Part shown: positions 35,724-44,418 of the stretch, piece by piece
Position numbering within the stretch: the stretch's first letter is position 1
Layout of the letters: every line of letters starts with the position of its first letter
Source: Streptosporangium subroseum
GTDB taxonomy: Bacteria > Actinomycetota > Actinomycetes > Streptosporangiales > Streptosporangiaceae
Length of the DNA stretch: 64,000 nucleotides
Assembly: GCF_900188345.1 (NCBI RefSeq)
Contig: NZ_FZOD01000001.1
Coordinates: forward strand, 62,001-126,000
Reading direction: 5' to 3'
Made by a program: the position numbers and the translations under genes
The notes under the pieces: model-generated
Databases searched by the model: none
What the model saw: only the letters and a program-made list of their open reading frames with translations
What the model was told of the DNA's origin: nothing

Positions 35724-38700
35724 TCAGCCTTCGTAGAAGACGCGCTCCACGACCCGGCGGGCACGGCGGGTGGCGCGGCGGTAGTCGTCCACGAAGTCCT
35801 CGCTGCCGTCCGGCGGATAGCCCAGGACGCGGGAGATGAGCGCGCGTTCGCGGACGTCCACCGGGATGGAGTCGGCGGCGCGGCCCCGGACCAGGACGAT
35901 GGCGTCGCGGATGCGCGAGGCGAAGATCCAGGCCCGGCTGAGCACGTCCTCGTCGGCTTCGGACAGCAATTCCTCCCCGACCGCCGCACGCAGCGTCTCC
36001 AGGGTGCGGGTGGTCCGCAGCGACGGCAGACGTCCCGCGTGACGGAGCTGGATGAGCTGGGCCACCCACTCGACGTCGGACAGCCCGCCGGGACCGAGCT
36101 TGGTGTGCAGGGCGGGGTCGGCGCCGCGGGGCAGCCGTTCGGCCTCCATCCGCGCCTTCAGCTTGCGGATCTGCAGCACGGCCGCGTCGGAGATGCCCCT
36201 CTCCGGGTAGCGCAGCGGATCGGCCAGGTGCAGGAGTGAGACGCCCAGCTCCGCGTCCCCCGCGGAGAACCGGGCACGCAGCAGCGCCTGGGACTCCCAC
36301 GGCGACGACCAGCGCTCGTAGTAGGCGGCGTAGGAGGCCAGCGTACGGACCAGCGCGCCCTGACGGCCCTCAGGACGGAGATCCGGGTCGATGATCAGCG
36401 GCGGGTCGGAGGAGGGCAGGGCCAGCAGGCGGCGCAGCTCGTTGGCCACGGCGTAGGCCGCGTCGGTGGCCTCCCGCTCCGGCATCCCCTCCAGCGGCGA
36501 GTGCACGAACATCACGTCGGCGTCGCTGCCGTAGGAGCTTTCGATCCCGCCCAGGCGGCCCATCGCGATCACCGCGAACCGGGTGCCCAGCGGAGTGCGC
36601 CTCTCCATCTCGACCTTGCCGACGGCGGCGTCCAGCGCGGCCTGGATCGTCACGTCGTTGAGCGCCGACAGCGCCTGGCCGACCTCCTCGATGCCGATGT
36701 GCCCGGAGAGGTCGGCGATCGCCGTACGGAACAGCTCCCTGCGGCGCAGCCCGCGCGCCGCGCCCACCCCCTTCTCGGCCTCGCCCGGGTAGCGGCTCAC
36801 CATGGCCCGCGCCTCCGACAGCAGCGCCGCGACCGGCCGGGGATCCAGCTCCGCCTCCGAGCCGAGCATCGTCACCGCCTCGGGGGCGTCCATCAGCAAC
36901 CCCGTCGCGTAGCGACTGGTGCCGAGCAGCCGGGCCAGCTGCGAGGCGACGGCGGTCTCGTCACGGAGGAGACGCAGGTACCACGGGGTGGCGCCGAGCT
37001 TGTCGGAGATCTGGCGGAAGCCGAGCAGACCGGCGTCGGGGTCGGGGGCGTCGGCGAACCAGCCGAGCATGACCGGCAGGAGGGTCCGCTGGATCGCCGC
37101 GCGACGCGAGACGCCCGTGCTCAGCGCGCTGATGTGGCGCAGCGCGCCCGTCGGGTCGGTGTAGCCGAGCGCCTCCAGGCGGGCCTTCGCGGCGACGGTG
37201 GAGAGCCGGTCCTCCGACTCGGGCAGCCGGGCCACGGCCTGCAGCAGCGGGCGGTAGAACAGTTTCTCGTGCAGGCGCCTGGCCTCCATGGCGTGCCGTT
37301 TCCACTGGGTGGTGAACTCCCCCACCGGGTCGATGGTCATCGCCAGTCCCCGGCCCAGCCGCCGCAGGTCGGCGACGCCTTCGGGCACCACGTGGGTACG
37401 GCGGAGCCGGTGCAGCTGGATCAGGTGCTCGATCTGGCGCAGGAAGGTGTACGCCTCGGCGAGCGCCTTGGCGTCGTCCCTGCCGACGTAACCGCCCCGG
37501 GACAGGGCGGCGAGCGCGGGAAGCGTGGCGCGGCGGCGCAGCAGCGGGTCCATGCGGCCATGGACGAGCTGGAGCAGCTGGACCGCGAACTCGATGTCGC
37601 GCAACCCTCCGGGCCCCAGCTTGAGCTGGCGCTCGGCCTCGCTCGTACGGACGTGGGCCTCCACCCGGCGGCGCATGGCCTGCACGTCCTCGACGAACTT
37701 CTCCCGGGTGGCGGCCTGCCAGACCATGTCGTTCATCAGGGAGACGTACTGCCCGCCGAGCTCGGCGTCGCCCGCGATCGGCCGGGCCTTCAGCAGCGCC
37801 TGGAACTCCCAGGTCTTGGCCCAGCGCCGGTAGTAGGCCTGGTGGCTGGCGAGGGTGCGGACCAGGGGGCCTGCCTTGCCCTCGGGGCGCAGTGCCGCGT
37901 CCACCTCCCACAGCGACCCCTCCGGGGTGCTGGTCGAGCAGGCGCGCATCATGCCCTGGGCCAGCCGGGTGGCGAGCTGGATGGCCCTGTTCTCGTCGAC
38001 GGTCCCGTCGGCGCCCTCGCGAGGCTCGGCCACGAAGATGACGTCGACGTCGCTGATGTAGTTGAGCTCGCGCGCGCCGCACTTGCCCATGCCGATGACG
38101 GCCAGCCGCACCGAGTCGGACTCCGGGTGCTCGGACCGCGCGATGGCGAGGCCCGCCTCCAGCGCGGCCCCGGCCAGGTCGGACAGCTCGGCGGTGACCT
38201 CGGACAGCGAGAGCTCGCCGGTGACGTCGCGGGCGGCCAGGTGGAGCAGGCGGCCCCGGTAGGCGACACGCAGCGCGACCAGGGTGTCGGTGGTGGCGTC
38301 GCCCGCGCGGGGTTCGGGGTTCTCCGGTTCGGCGCCGACCGCGAGCAGCAGCTCAGCACGGAGCTCCGCCTCGGTCGGCCGCTGTACGGCCTGCGCCCCG
38401 CCGAGAAGCCGCCAGTGCTCGGGATGCCTGACCACGTGTTCGCCGAGAGCCGCGCTGACGCCGAAGACGCCGAGCAGCCGGGTCCGCAGGCCGGGGTCGG
38501 ACCGGAACGATCCAAGCACGCTCGGATCCCGCTCGGCCAGCCGGTTGAGCGAGGTGAGCGCCAGATCGGGGTCCGCCGTGCCGACCAGGGAGGCCAGCAG
38601 ATCGATGTCGCCTACCGCCTCGGGGCCCAGTTCGTCGAGCAGCCGCTCGGCTCTGGCCCCATCGGCGAAACCGAGCCGGGCCAGTCGCCCGGCGGTCGTC

Positions 38701-38753
38701 TGCATCCGGGGCACGGTGTCCACCGCCCCTCCCTCGTCCTCGATCACAACCAC
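35724..38753 (-). CDS. glnE: Bifunctional glutamine synthetase adenylyltransferase/deadenylylase
   Basis: 1009 residues from GTG 38753 (GGAAGG upstream). Two nucleotidyltransferase halves are present. The N-terminal, deadenylylating half has GMGKCGARELNYISDVDVIF and DAALRPEGKAGPLVRTL. The C-terminal, adenylylating half has AMGRLGGIESSYGSDADVMF and DPDLRPEGRQGALVRTL. It modifies Tyr402 of GlnA, encoded 7 kb away, and so sets its activity to nitrogen supply. The length is normal. It starts after 217 bases without a gene and ends at the 45-bp repeat array. Confidence 0.96.
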   Translation of the reverse strand: MVVIEDEGGAVDTVPRMQTTAGRLARLGFADGARAERLLDELGPEAVGDIDLLASLVGTADPDLALTSLNRLAERDPSVLGSFRSDPGLRTRLLGVFGVSAALGEHVVRHPEHWRLLGGAQAVQRPTEAELRAELLLAVGAEPENPEPRAGDATTDTLVALRVAYRGRLLHLAARDVTGELSLSEVTAELSDLAGAALEAGLAIARSEHPESDSVRLAVIGMGKCGARELNYISDVDVIFVAEPREGADGTVDENRAIQLATRLAQGMMRACSTSTPEGSLWEVDAALRPEGKAGPLVRTLASHQAYYRRWAKTWEFQALLKARPIAGDAELGGQYVSLMNDMVWQAATREKFVEDVQAMRRRVEAHVRTSEAERQLKLGPGGLRDIEFAVQLLQLVHGRMDPLLRRRATLPALAALSRGGYVGRDDAKALAEAYTFLRQIEHLIQLHRLRRTHVVPEGVADLRRLGRGLAMTIDPVGEFTTQWKRHAMEARRLHEKLFYRPLLQAVARLPESEDRLSTVAAKARLEALGYTDPTGALRHISALSTGVSRRAAIQRTLLPVMLGWFADAPDPDAGLLGFRQISDKLGATPWYLRLLRDETAVASQLARLLGTSRYATGLLMDAPEAVTMLGSEAELDPRPVAALLSEARAMVSRYPGEAEKGVGAARGLRRRELFRTAIADLSGHIGIEEVGQALSALNDVTIQAALDAAVGKVEMERRTPLGTRFAVIAMGRLGGIESSYGSDADVMFVHSPLEGMPEREATDAAYAVANELRRLLALPSSDPPLIIDPDLRPEGRQGALVRTLASYAAYYERWSSPWESQALLRARFSAGDAELGVSLLHLADPLRYPERGISDAAVLQIRKLKARMEAERLPRGADPALHTKLGPGGLSDVEWVAQLIQLRHAGRLPSLRTTRTLETLRAAVGEELLSEADEDVLSRAWIFASRIRDAIVLVRGRAADSIPVDVRERALISRVLGYPPDGSEDFVDDYRRATRRARRVVERVFYEG

Positions 38754-38970
38754 GGGTGACCTTCCTCAATCCCTACCCCGAGCGATCAAAGGTGCACGCT
38801 CCCCTGCGCATCGCGCTCGCCTCGGTCCTCGGCGGGCGATGGAGGCGATGTGGCCTCTCCGCTCACCCTCTCAGGTCGGGCTCGCGCCCCCAGGTATCCG
38901 GAGCGTCGCCGCACACGCTAATCCTGAAAGTGTGCGCCGTCGTTAGCGGATTCGGAACGTAATCGCGCAG

Positions 38971-39672
38971 TCACGCGGTTTGGACGACGGTGACAAAACG
39001 CTCGGCGAGTGACTTCCAGGTGCCGGCGAGACCTTCCCTCGCCTCCTTCACCTGTGTGTTGAGCTCCTCGACCGAGTAGCCGCGCTCGGTCAGGTGATCT
39101 GCCGATCCCGCCGTCCAGCCGGTGAAGATCTCCGGGGTGGCCTCGGGATGGAACTGCACCGCCCAGGCCCTGTCCCCCAGCCGGTAGGCCTGGTTGGGGT
39201 AGGGGTCCCCGGTGGCCAGCGGCACCGCGCCCGGGGGCAGCGCCGTCGTCGCGTCGCGGTGATACTGGACGGCGAGTGCGGGGCCCAGCCCGCCGAACAG
39301 CGGGTCGGCACCGGCGGCCGGGAGCGGGACGACCTCACACGCGCCCACCTCCAGCCCGTGCTCACCGCGCTCGACGGCGCCTCCGCAGGCGAGCGTCATG
39401 AGCTGGGCGCCCAGGCAGATCCCCAGGGTCGGCACGCCGCCCTCCACCGAACGCCGGATCAGGTCCCGGGTGGCGGGCAGCCAGGGGTACTGCTCGTCCT
39501 CCCAGGCCGCCGCCTCGCCGCCGAGCACGATCAGCCCGCCTGCGGCCCGCTCGGGCACGGCCTCTCCCAGGTAGGGCCGGACGACCTCGAACTCCGCCCC
39601 GGCGTCGGTCAGCCATCCGGCGAAGAACCCCAGGCCCGCGTCGGCCTCATGCTCGATGACGGTAATCCTCAT
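38971..39672 (-). CDS. Type 1 glutamine amidotransferase-like protein
   Basis: 233 residues. GATase1 fold with nucleophile C86 in PTLGICLGAQLM and the His-Glu pair in VQFHPEATPEIF. It is a stand-alone GMP-synthase-like amidotransferase of the kind often annotated as glutamine amidotransferase or possible gamma-glutamyl hydrolase; the partner or substrate is unknown. CATAAT lies 6 bases before the ATG on the minus strand, so it may be leaderless. It shares a strand with glnE, but the 217-base gap argues for separate promoters. Confidence 0.88.
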   Translation of the reverse strand: MRITVIEHEADAGLGFFAGWLTDAGAEFEVVRPYLGEAVPERAAGGLIVLGGEAAAWEDEQYPWLPATRDLIRRSVEGGVPTLGICLGAQLMTLACGGAVERGEHGLEVGACEVVPLPAAGADPLFGGLGPALAVQYHRDATTALPPGAVPLATGDPYPNQAYRLGDRAWAVQFHPEATPEIFTGWTAGSADHLTERGYSVEELNTQVKEAREGLAGTWKSLAERFVTVVQTA

Positions 39673-39952
39673 GGAGCAATTATGGGCTGGTATGAGGCGA
39701 TGCTGCCTACCAGGGGACGTGCTCCACCGCCGTGGAAACCGTCACAATTCTCTCCGACTCTGATCGTTGGACGTTGACCCCGGACGGAGACACCCGCCAC
39801 CATCGACGTGGACGACCCGCTCCTCATGCCTGCCGCGATCTCCGGACGGGCATGCGGGTGGCCGGCCGGTACGGCGCGGCCCCGTCATACGAAGTCGCAT
39901 GAAGCCGTACGAACCTGAGCATCGTTTCATCCGCGATTTTTGAGAGAGTCCC

Positions 39953-40816
39953 GTGAATCCTGTCTTGAGCGACGTCGAGGTTCCCGGCGGCGCGCTGCGT
40001 GTCGCCCGGTTCGGCACCGGACCGCGTCTGATCGTGGCGGTGCACGGCATCACCGCCTCGCTCATGGCCTGGAACGCCGTCGCCCGGCGGCTGCCCGCCG
40101 AATGGTCGCTGGTCGCCATGGACCTCCGGGGCCGCGGCCACAGCGCCGGGCTTCCCGGCCCGTACGGCCTGCCGCGGCAGGCCGAGGACGTGAACCTGGT
40201 CGCCCGGTCCGTGGGCGCGGAGTCCGACATCGTGCTGACCGGCCACTCGATGGGCGCCTACATCGCGCTCCTCGCCGCGGCGGGCCACGACTACGCCAGG
40301 GTCGTACTCCTCGACGGAGGGCTCCCGCTGCCCCTGCTTCCCGGCCTGGACGCCGACGCGACCCTGGACGCCACGGTCGGCCCGGCTCTCGCCCGGCTCG
40401 ACCGGACCTTTCCGAGCACCGACGCCTACGTGGACTTCTTCAGGGCCCACCCGGCCTTCGCCGGCAACTGGACCGACGACGTGGAGGAGTACGTCCGCTA
40501 CGACGCGATCGGCCCCGAGGGCGCGGTGCGCTCACGGGTGCGGCAGGAACCGGTCCGCCAGGACGGCCGGTGGCTGCTCAACGAAGGCGAGGAGATCGGC
40601 GCCGCGCTCCACGCGGTGAAGTCGCCGCTGTCACTGCTGCGGGCCCCTCGCGGCCTGCTCGACCAGCCGGTCGGCATGATCCCCGACGAGCTCACCGCCA
40701 CCTGGAAGGGGCGGCTGCCCGCCCTGGAGGAGGAGCTGGTCGAGGACTGCAACCACTACACGATCCTGTTCCAGGACCGCTGCGCCTCGCTGGTCGCCCG
40801 GCATCTCAGCCGGTAG
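39953..40816 (+). CDS. Alpha/beta hydrolase
   Basis: 287 residues from GTG 39953 (GAGAGAG upstream). Nucleophile elbow GHSMGAYIALLAA, oxyanion HGITASLMAWNAVARRLP, MDLRGRGHSAGLPGPYGLPRQAEDV, and a late His in EDCNHYTILFQDR. This last position, together with LDQPVGMIPDEL, indicates a general hydrolase of the esterase/lipase group. There is no signal peptide and no indication of a substrate. It converges with the hotdog gene 20 bases downstream. Confidence 0.88.
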   Translation: MNPVLSDVEVPGGALRVARFGTGPRLIVAVHGITASLMAWNAVARRLPAEWSLVAMDLRGRGHSAGLPGPYGLPRQAEDVNLVARSVGAESDIVLTGHSMGAYIALLAAAGHDYARVVLLDGGLPLPLLPGLDADATLDATVGPALARLDRTFPSTDAYVDFFRAHPAFAGNWTDDVEEYVRYDAIGPEGAVRSRVRQEPVRQDGRWLLNEGEEIGAALHAVKSPLSLLRAPRGLLDQPVGMIPDELTATWKGRLPALEEELVEDCNHYTILFQDRCASLVARHLSR

Positions 40817-40835
40817 AGCCGGCCCGGCGCGGGTC

Positions 40836-41561
40836 CTATGCCGGAATGATCCAGACGGCTCTGGCCGAGGCGACCAGGGTGCCGTCGACCTCGTAGACGG
40901 CACTCTCGCCGAAGAGCTTGCGGCCCTCGCGACCGGTGGCGCGGGCGACCACGGAGTAGGTGCCGCCGGGATAGACGCGGCGGTGGATCCGCGCGGTCAG
41001 GCGGCCCAGCAGGGCCGACTCTCCGGGCTGGAAATGCGCCCAGCCGGTGGCGCAGTCGAGCGCGGCCCAGATGATCGCGTCGGAGACGACGCCGTCCTCC
41101 TCGGCGACGGTCATCGGCACCCGCCAACCGGCCGCGACCAGATCGGTGCCGGACACCCGGCCGGGAAAGATGCGCATGCCGTCACCGGGGTCGCGCACAC
41201 CGCAGACGAAGCAGCCGGGGAAAGGGTGGGCGACAAATCCGACAAATCCACCCTCTGCGAGGGCCGCCTCGTTGAAGGGCACAAACTCCGGGGCGTCCAG
41301 CTCCTCGGCCACCGTGATGGCCTCGACCAGCAGGTTCTCACCGTGGGTGAGGGTTGCGGTGTTGGCGAGATGACGCAGATGCAACTGTGTGTCCAGCGGC
41401 GTGGGCGCGTGCAACGTGACCTCAACGGCCGAGTCGTGCTGGGCGCCGTGCAGCGCCTCGGAGACCGTACCCGCGATCCATCCGCCGTTCGCGACGCCCT
41501 CGGGCCCCCGGAAACGCGCCGGAACGGTCACCACGGTCTGCAGCTCGGCAGCCGTCGTCAT
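40836..41561 (-). CDS. Hotdog-fold thioesterase-like protein
   Basis: 241 residues with a strong ribosome site (AGGAGG). I read it as a double-hotdog protein: the first half includes RFRGPEGVANGGWIAGTVSEAL (a GGxxAG-type helix start), the second SDAIIWAALDCATGWAHF and the strand pattern RIHRRVYPGGTYSVVARATG. Between the halves is CFVCGVRDPGDGMRIFPG, an unusual Cys pair (CxxC). Acyl-CoA thioesterase or dehydratase activity is possible, but no catalytic residue is certain. Confidence 0.75.
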   Translation of the reverse strand: MTTAAELQTVVTVPARFRGPEGVANGGWIAGTVSEALHGAQHDSAVEVTLHAPTPLDTQLHLRHLANTATLTHGENLLVEAITVAEELDAPEFVPFNEAALAEGGFVGFVAHPFPGCFVCGVRDPGDGMRIFPGRVSGTDLVAAGWRVPMTVAEEDGVVSDAIIWAALDCATGWAHFQPGESALLGRLTARIHRRVYPGGTYSVVARATGREGRKLFGESAVYEVDGTLVASARAVWIIPA

Positions 41562-41782
41562 ACCGCACCTCCTGTCGCCTTTTATGGCGATTAATACTCA
41601 GAAATACCTCTAAACGGACAGGCCGATTTTACCGGGGTCGTTGCACGTACAGCCAACTCGGGGTCGATGACGCCGCCGTTAGCCACGGGTAACGCCCGCA
41701 TGACGTTCGGCGGTCCACCGCGGAGCAACCGTTGTGACACGCTCCGCCGCTGGTCGGCAAGGGCTCCGGGACACGACGAAAC

Positions 41783-41821
41783 GGCGTGGGGCCGGCGGTT
41801 CACCACCGCCGGCCCCACGCC
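41783..41821 (-). terminator. 17-bp perfect terminator of glnA2
   Basis: GGCGTGGGGCCGGCGGT (41783-41799) pairs without mismatch with 41805-41821 around a 5-base loop. On the minus strand it is followed by GTTTCGT. It lies 33 bases after the glnA2 stop. Confidence 0.85.
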
Positions 41822-41854
41822 TTCGTTCTGAGGAAATCTCCCGTCGACCCGGGC

Positions 41855-43216
41855 TTACAGGATCGGCAGGTAACGGCCGAGCTCGAACTCGGTGACCTGG
41901 CGGCGGTAGTCGTTCCACTCGTTGCGCTTGTTGCGCAGGAAGTAGTCGAAGACGTGCTCGCCGAGGGTCTCGGCGACGAGCTCGCTGCGCTCCATGACCG
42001 CGATGGCCTCGTCCAGCGACTGGGGCAGCGGCTGGATCCCCAGCGCGCGGCGCTCGGCCGAGGTCAGCGCCCAGACGTCGTCCTCGGCGCCGGGGGGCAT
42101 CTCGTAGCCCTCCTCGATGCCCTTCAGCCCGGCCGCGAGGATCACGGCGAAGGCCAGGTAGGGGTTGCACGCGGAGTCCAGGGAGCGGAACTCGACGCGG
42201 GTGGAGCCGCTCTTGTGCGGCTTGTACATCGGCACCCGGACCAGGGCCGAGCGGTTGTTGTGGCCCCAGGAGATGTAGCTCGGGGCCTCGCCGCCGGCTC
42301 CGGCGATCGCCTCCGCGCCGCCCCACAGCCGCTTGTAGGAGTTCACCCACTGGTTACAGACCGCAGTGATCTCGGCGGCGTGCGTGAGCAGGCCGCCGAT
42401 GAACGAGCGGCCGATCTTGGAGAGCTGGTAGTCGGCGCCCGGCTCGTAGAAGGCGTTGCGGTCACCCTCGAACAGCGACATGTGGGTGTGCATGCCGGAG
42501 CCCGGATACTCGGTGAAGGGCTTGGGCATGAAGCTCGCCCAGATGCCCTGCTCCAGCGCGACCTCCTTCATGACCAGACGGAAGGTCATGATGTTGTCGG
42601 CGGTGGTGAGGGCGTCGGCGTAGCGCAGGTCGATCTCCTGCTGACCGGGGCCGCCCTCGTGATGGCTGAACTCGACGGAGATGCCCATCGACTCCAGCAT
42701 CATGATCGCGTTGCGCCGGAAGTCGTGACCGGCGCTGTGCGGGGTGTGGTCGAAGTATCCGCCGTCGTCGATCGGCTCGGGACGATCGCCCCGCTCCGGC
42801 CGGTCCTTCAGCAGGAAGAACTCCACCTCGGGATGGGTGTAGAAGCTGAAGCCCATGTCGGAGGCCTTGGCCAGGGTGCGTTTGAGCACCCAGCGCGGAT
42901 CGGCGTGCGAGGGTGAGCCGTCCGGCATGAGGATGTCGCAGAACATCCTGGCCGCGCCCGGCGTCTCGCTGCGCCACGGCAGGATCTGGAACGTCGATGG
43001 GTCCGGTTTGGCCAACATGTCCGACTCGTAGACCCGGGCGAAGCCCTGGATCGCCGAGCCGTCAAACCCGATGCCCTCCGCGAAAGCACCTTCAAGCTCT
43101 GCCGGGGCGATGGCCACCGACTTGAGGAACCCGAGCACGTCGGTGAACCACAGCCGGATGAACCGGATGTCGCGCTCCTCGAGAGTGCGGAGAACGAACT
43201 CCTGCTGGCGGTCCAA
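41855..43216 (-). CDS. glnA2: Glutamine synthetase, type I alpha (GlnA2)
   Basis: 453 residues from TTG 43216, a rare start chosen because AAGGAG lies five bases upstream and the protein then begins LDRQQEFVLRTLEERDIRF, as in GlnA2 of other actinomycetes. GS motifs are present: IGFDGSAIQGFARV, YTHPEVEFFLLKD, MPKPFTEYPGSGMHTHMSLF and TRVEFRSLDSACNPY. The adenylylation loop is replaced: DDVWALTSAERRAL has Trp instead of Tyr, so GlnE should not modify it. In streptomycetes the orthologue is discussed in polyamine use (gamma-glutamylpolyamine synthesis), which may apply here. A GlnR-like box lies upstream. Confidence 0.93.
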   Translation of the reverse strand: MDRQQEFVLRTLEERDIRFIRLWFTDVLGFLKSVAIAPAELEGAFAEGIGFDGSAIQGFARVYESDMLAKPDPSTFQILPWRSETPGAARMFCDILMPDGSPSHADPRWVLKRTLAKASDMGFSFYTHPEVEFFLLKDRPERGDRPEPIDDGGYFDHTPHSAGHDFRRNAIMMLESMGISVEFSHHEGGPGQQEIDLRYADALTTADNIMTFRLVMKEVALEQGIWASFMPKPFTEYPGSGMHTHMSLFEGDRNAFYEPGADYQLSKIGRSFIGGLLTHAAEITAVCNQWVNSYKRLWGGAEAIAGAGGEAPSYISWGHNNRSALVRVPMYKPHKSGSTRVEFRSLDSACNPYLAFAVILAAGLKGIEEGYEMPPGAEDDVWALTSAERRALGIQPLPQSLDEAIAVMERSELVAETLGEHVFDYFLRNKRNEWNDYRRQVTEFELGRYLPIL

Positions 43217-43280
43217 GGCTTCTCCTTCATTGCCGACGTGGTGCGACACGCCTGGTGGTCTACCAGTTTGCCTGCTCCGT

Positions 43281-43296
43281 GTTTCGCACACGTTAC
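43281..43296 (-). promoter_or_regulatory. GlnR-like box upstream of glnA2
   Basis: On the minus strand GTAAC-n6-GAAAC matches one full gTnAC-n6-GaAAC GlnR half-site, 65 bases before the TTG start. The flanking boxes at 11-bp spacing are poor. CTGGT-N5-ACCAG (43252-43266) is a further palindrome between the box and the gene. Confidence 0.55.
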
Positions 43297-43362
43297 GAGG
43301 GAGAACGGTGAGATGCGGCATCGGCCACGTCGCGCCTCCCCACAACCTGCGCCGTCTCCTCT

Positions 43363-43368
43363 TACAGT
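43363..43368 (+). promoter_or_regulatory. Candidate -10 of the terpene cluster
   Basis: TACAGT, 44 bases before the first gene of the cluster; no clear -35. Confidence 0.4.
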
Positions 43369-43412
43369 GTGCGACCGGAGCCGCTGAAGTGCTATCCGGG
43401 GGGAAGACGACG

Positions 43413-44384
43413 ATGGGCACCGAACTCCGCAGACCGCCGTGCGCCGCCACGCCGGCGGCCCAGCTGGCCGAACGGCTCGCGGCGATGGCGATGCCGTGTC
43501 CCATGCACCCGTCGGTGTACCAGATCGAGGCCGCGGTCATCGACTGGTCGCGCGAGGTCGGCCTGGACGCCGATCCCGGCGCCCACCGGCTGGCCGGGCG
43601 GGCGTTCGCCGGCTACGACACGGGCACGGCCTCGCTGTTCGCCCGCTGGCTGACGTGGTTGTCCCGCTTCCGCGAGGATCCGGCGGCATTCGCCGGAGTG
43701 CTCGCGGTGGCCGAGGGCGGCGAGCCGGGAGCGCTGCCGCTGGAACGTTCCTTCGCGAATCTGTGGCGGGCCTGCGCGCCCGGGATGAGCCAGGAATGGC
43801 GCGAACGGTTCCTGGCCGGGCTGACCGCCCAGCACGAGGCGCTGCTCGCCATCGGTACGCCGATCCAGGACCGGCCGTCGGCCGGGGAGCGAACTCCGAT
43901 CCGAGATCGGCCGTCGACCGGGGAACGCCCGCCGTTCCAGGACTGTCCGTCGATCGAGGACTACCCGGCGCTGGGCAGGAACGCCTTCGGCCCGTATCTG
44001 TTCGACCTGGTGGAGCCCTGCGCCGGGGTGGAGGTGCCCGCCCCGGTCCAGGAGAGCCCGCGCTGGCGGGCGGTCGTCGAGGCGAGCGGTGACGTGGCTG
44101 CCTGGTGCGACGATCTGACCACCGGGCGCGGCTACGTGGCCGTCGCCTCCACCTGGCTGGACCGCCCGGACGACACGGCTGTGGAATGGGTGATCGACCG
44201 CGTCGTGACCCGGATGGAGGAGCTCTGGACGGCCGCCCGCGCGATTCCCCTGCTTCTGGAACGGCACGATCTCGGATTCGCCGCCTCCCGCGAGGCGACC
44301 CGGGTGGCATGCGCTTTCTTGACCATACCCAGGGCTTACCTGGAGTGGTTCCTGGAATCGTCTCGCTATCGTCACTTAGGGTAA
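43413..44384 (+). CDS. Degenerate terpene-synthase-like protein (probable pseudoenzyme)
   Basis: 323 residues from ATG 43413. It aligns over its whole length with the intact terpene synthase encoded at 44964-46010: MHPSVYQIEA against MHPSIDRIGA, LFARWLTWL against LFAKWLTWL, GPYLFDLVEPCAGVEVP against GPYLFDLVEPCLGVEVP, and the closing ESSRY is kept in both. Both metal motifs are lost. The Asp-rich motif DDEWD is RFREDP here (the DD pair is R87-E88), and the NSE motif NDVASHHKE is DDLTTGRGY. A run of three 12-residue repeats (43860-43961) is inserted before the conserved PSIEDYPAL. It is an open, undamaged frame, so a structural or regulatory role is more likely than decay. Confidence 0.85.
   Translation: MGTELRRPPCAATPAAQLAERLAAMAMPCPMHPSVYQIEAAVIDWSREVGLDADPGAHRLAGRAFAGYDTGTASLFARWLTWLSRFREDPAAFAGVLAVAEGGEPGALPLERSFANLWRACAPGMSQEWRERFLAGLTAQHEALLAIGTPIQDRPSAGERTPIRDRPSTGERPPFQDCPSIEDYPALGRNAFGPYLFDLVEPCAGVEVPAPVQESPRWRAVVEASGDVAAWCDDLTTGRGYVAVASTWLDRPDDTAVEWVIDRVVTRMEELWTAARAIPLLLERHDLGFAASREATRVACAFLTIPRAYLEWFLESSRYRHLG
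43860..43961 (+). repeat. 36-bp coding repeat in the degenerate terpene-synthase gene
   Basis: Two full 36-bp units (43860-43895, 43896-43931) and a 30-bp third encode PIQDRPSAGERT, PIRDRPSTGERP and PFQDCPSIED. The intact paralogue has a shorter unrelated sequence here. Confidence 0.85.
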
Positions 44385-44418
44385 CGATCTGAGTTCTTCG
44401 CGTAATGTGGGAGTCAAA

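Noticed and set aside
35351..35989. 212-codon minus-strand frame over the 45-bp repeat
   Set aside because: It is created by the stop-free repeat and overlaps the glnE 3' end in another frame.
36501..38759. 752-codon frame antisense to glnE
   Set aside because: It is a complement shadow of glnE with biased His/Arg/Gly/Gln composition, and glnE carries all expected motifs.
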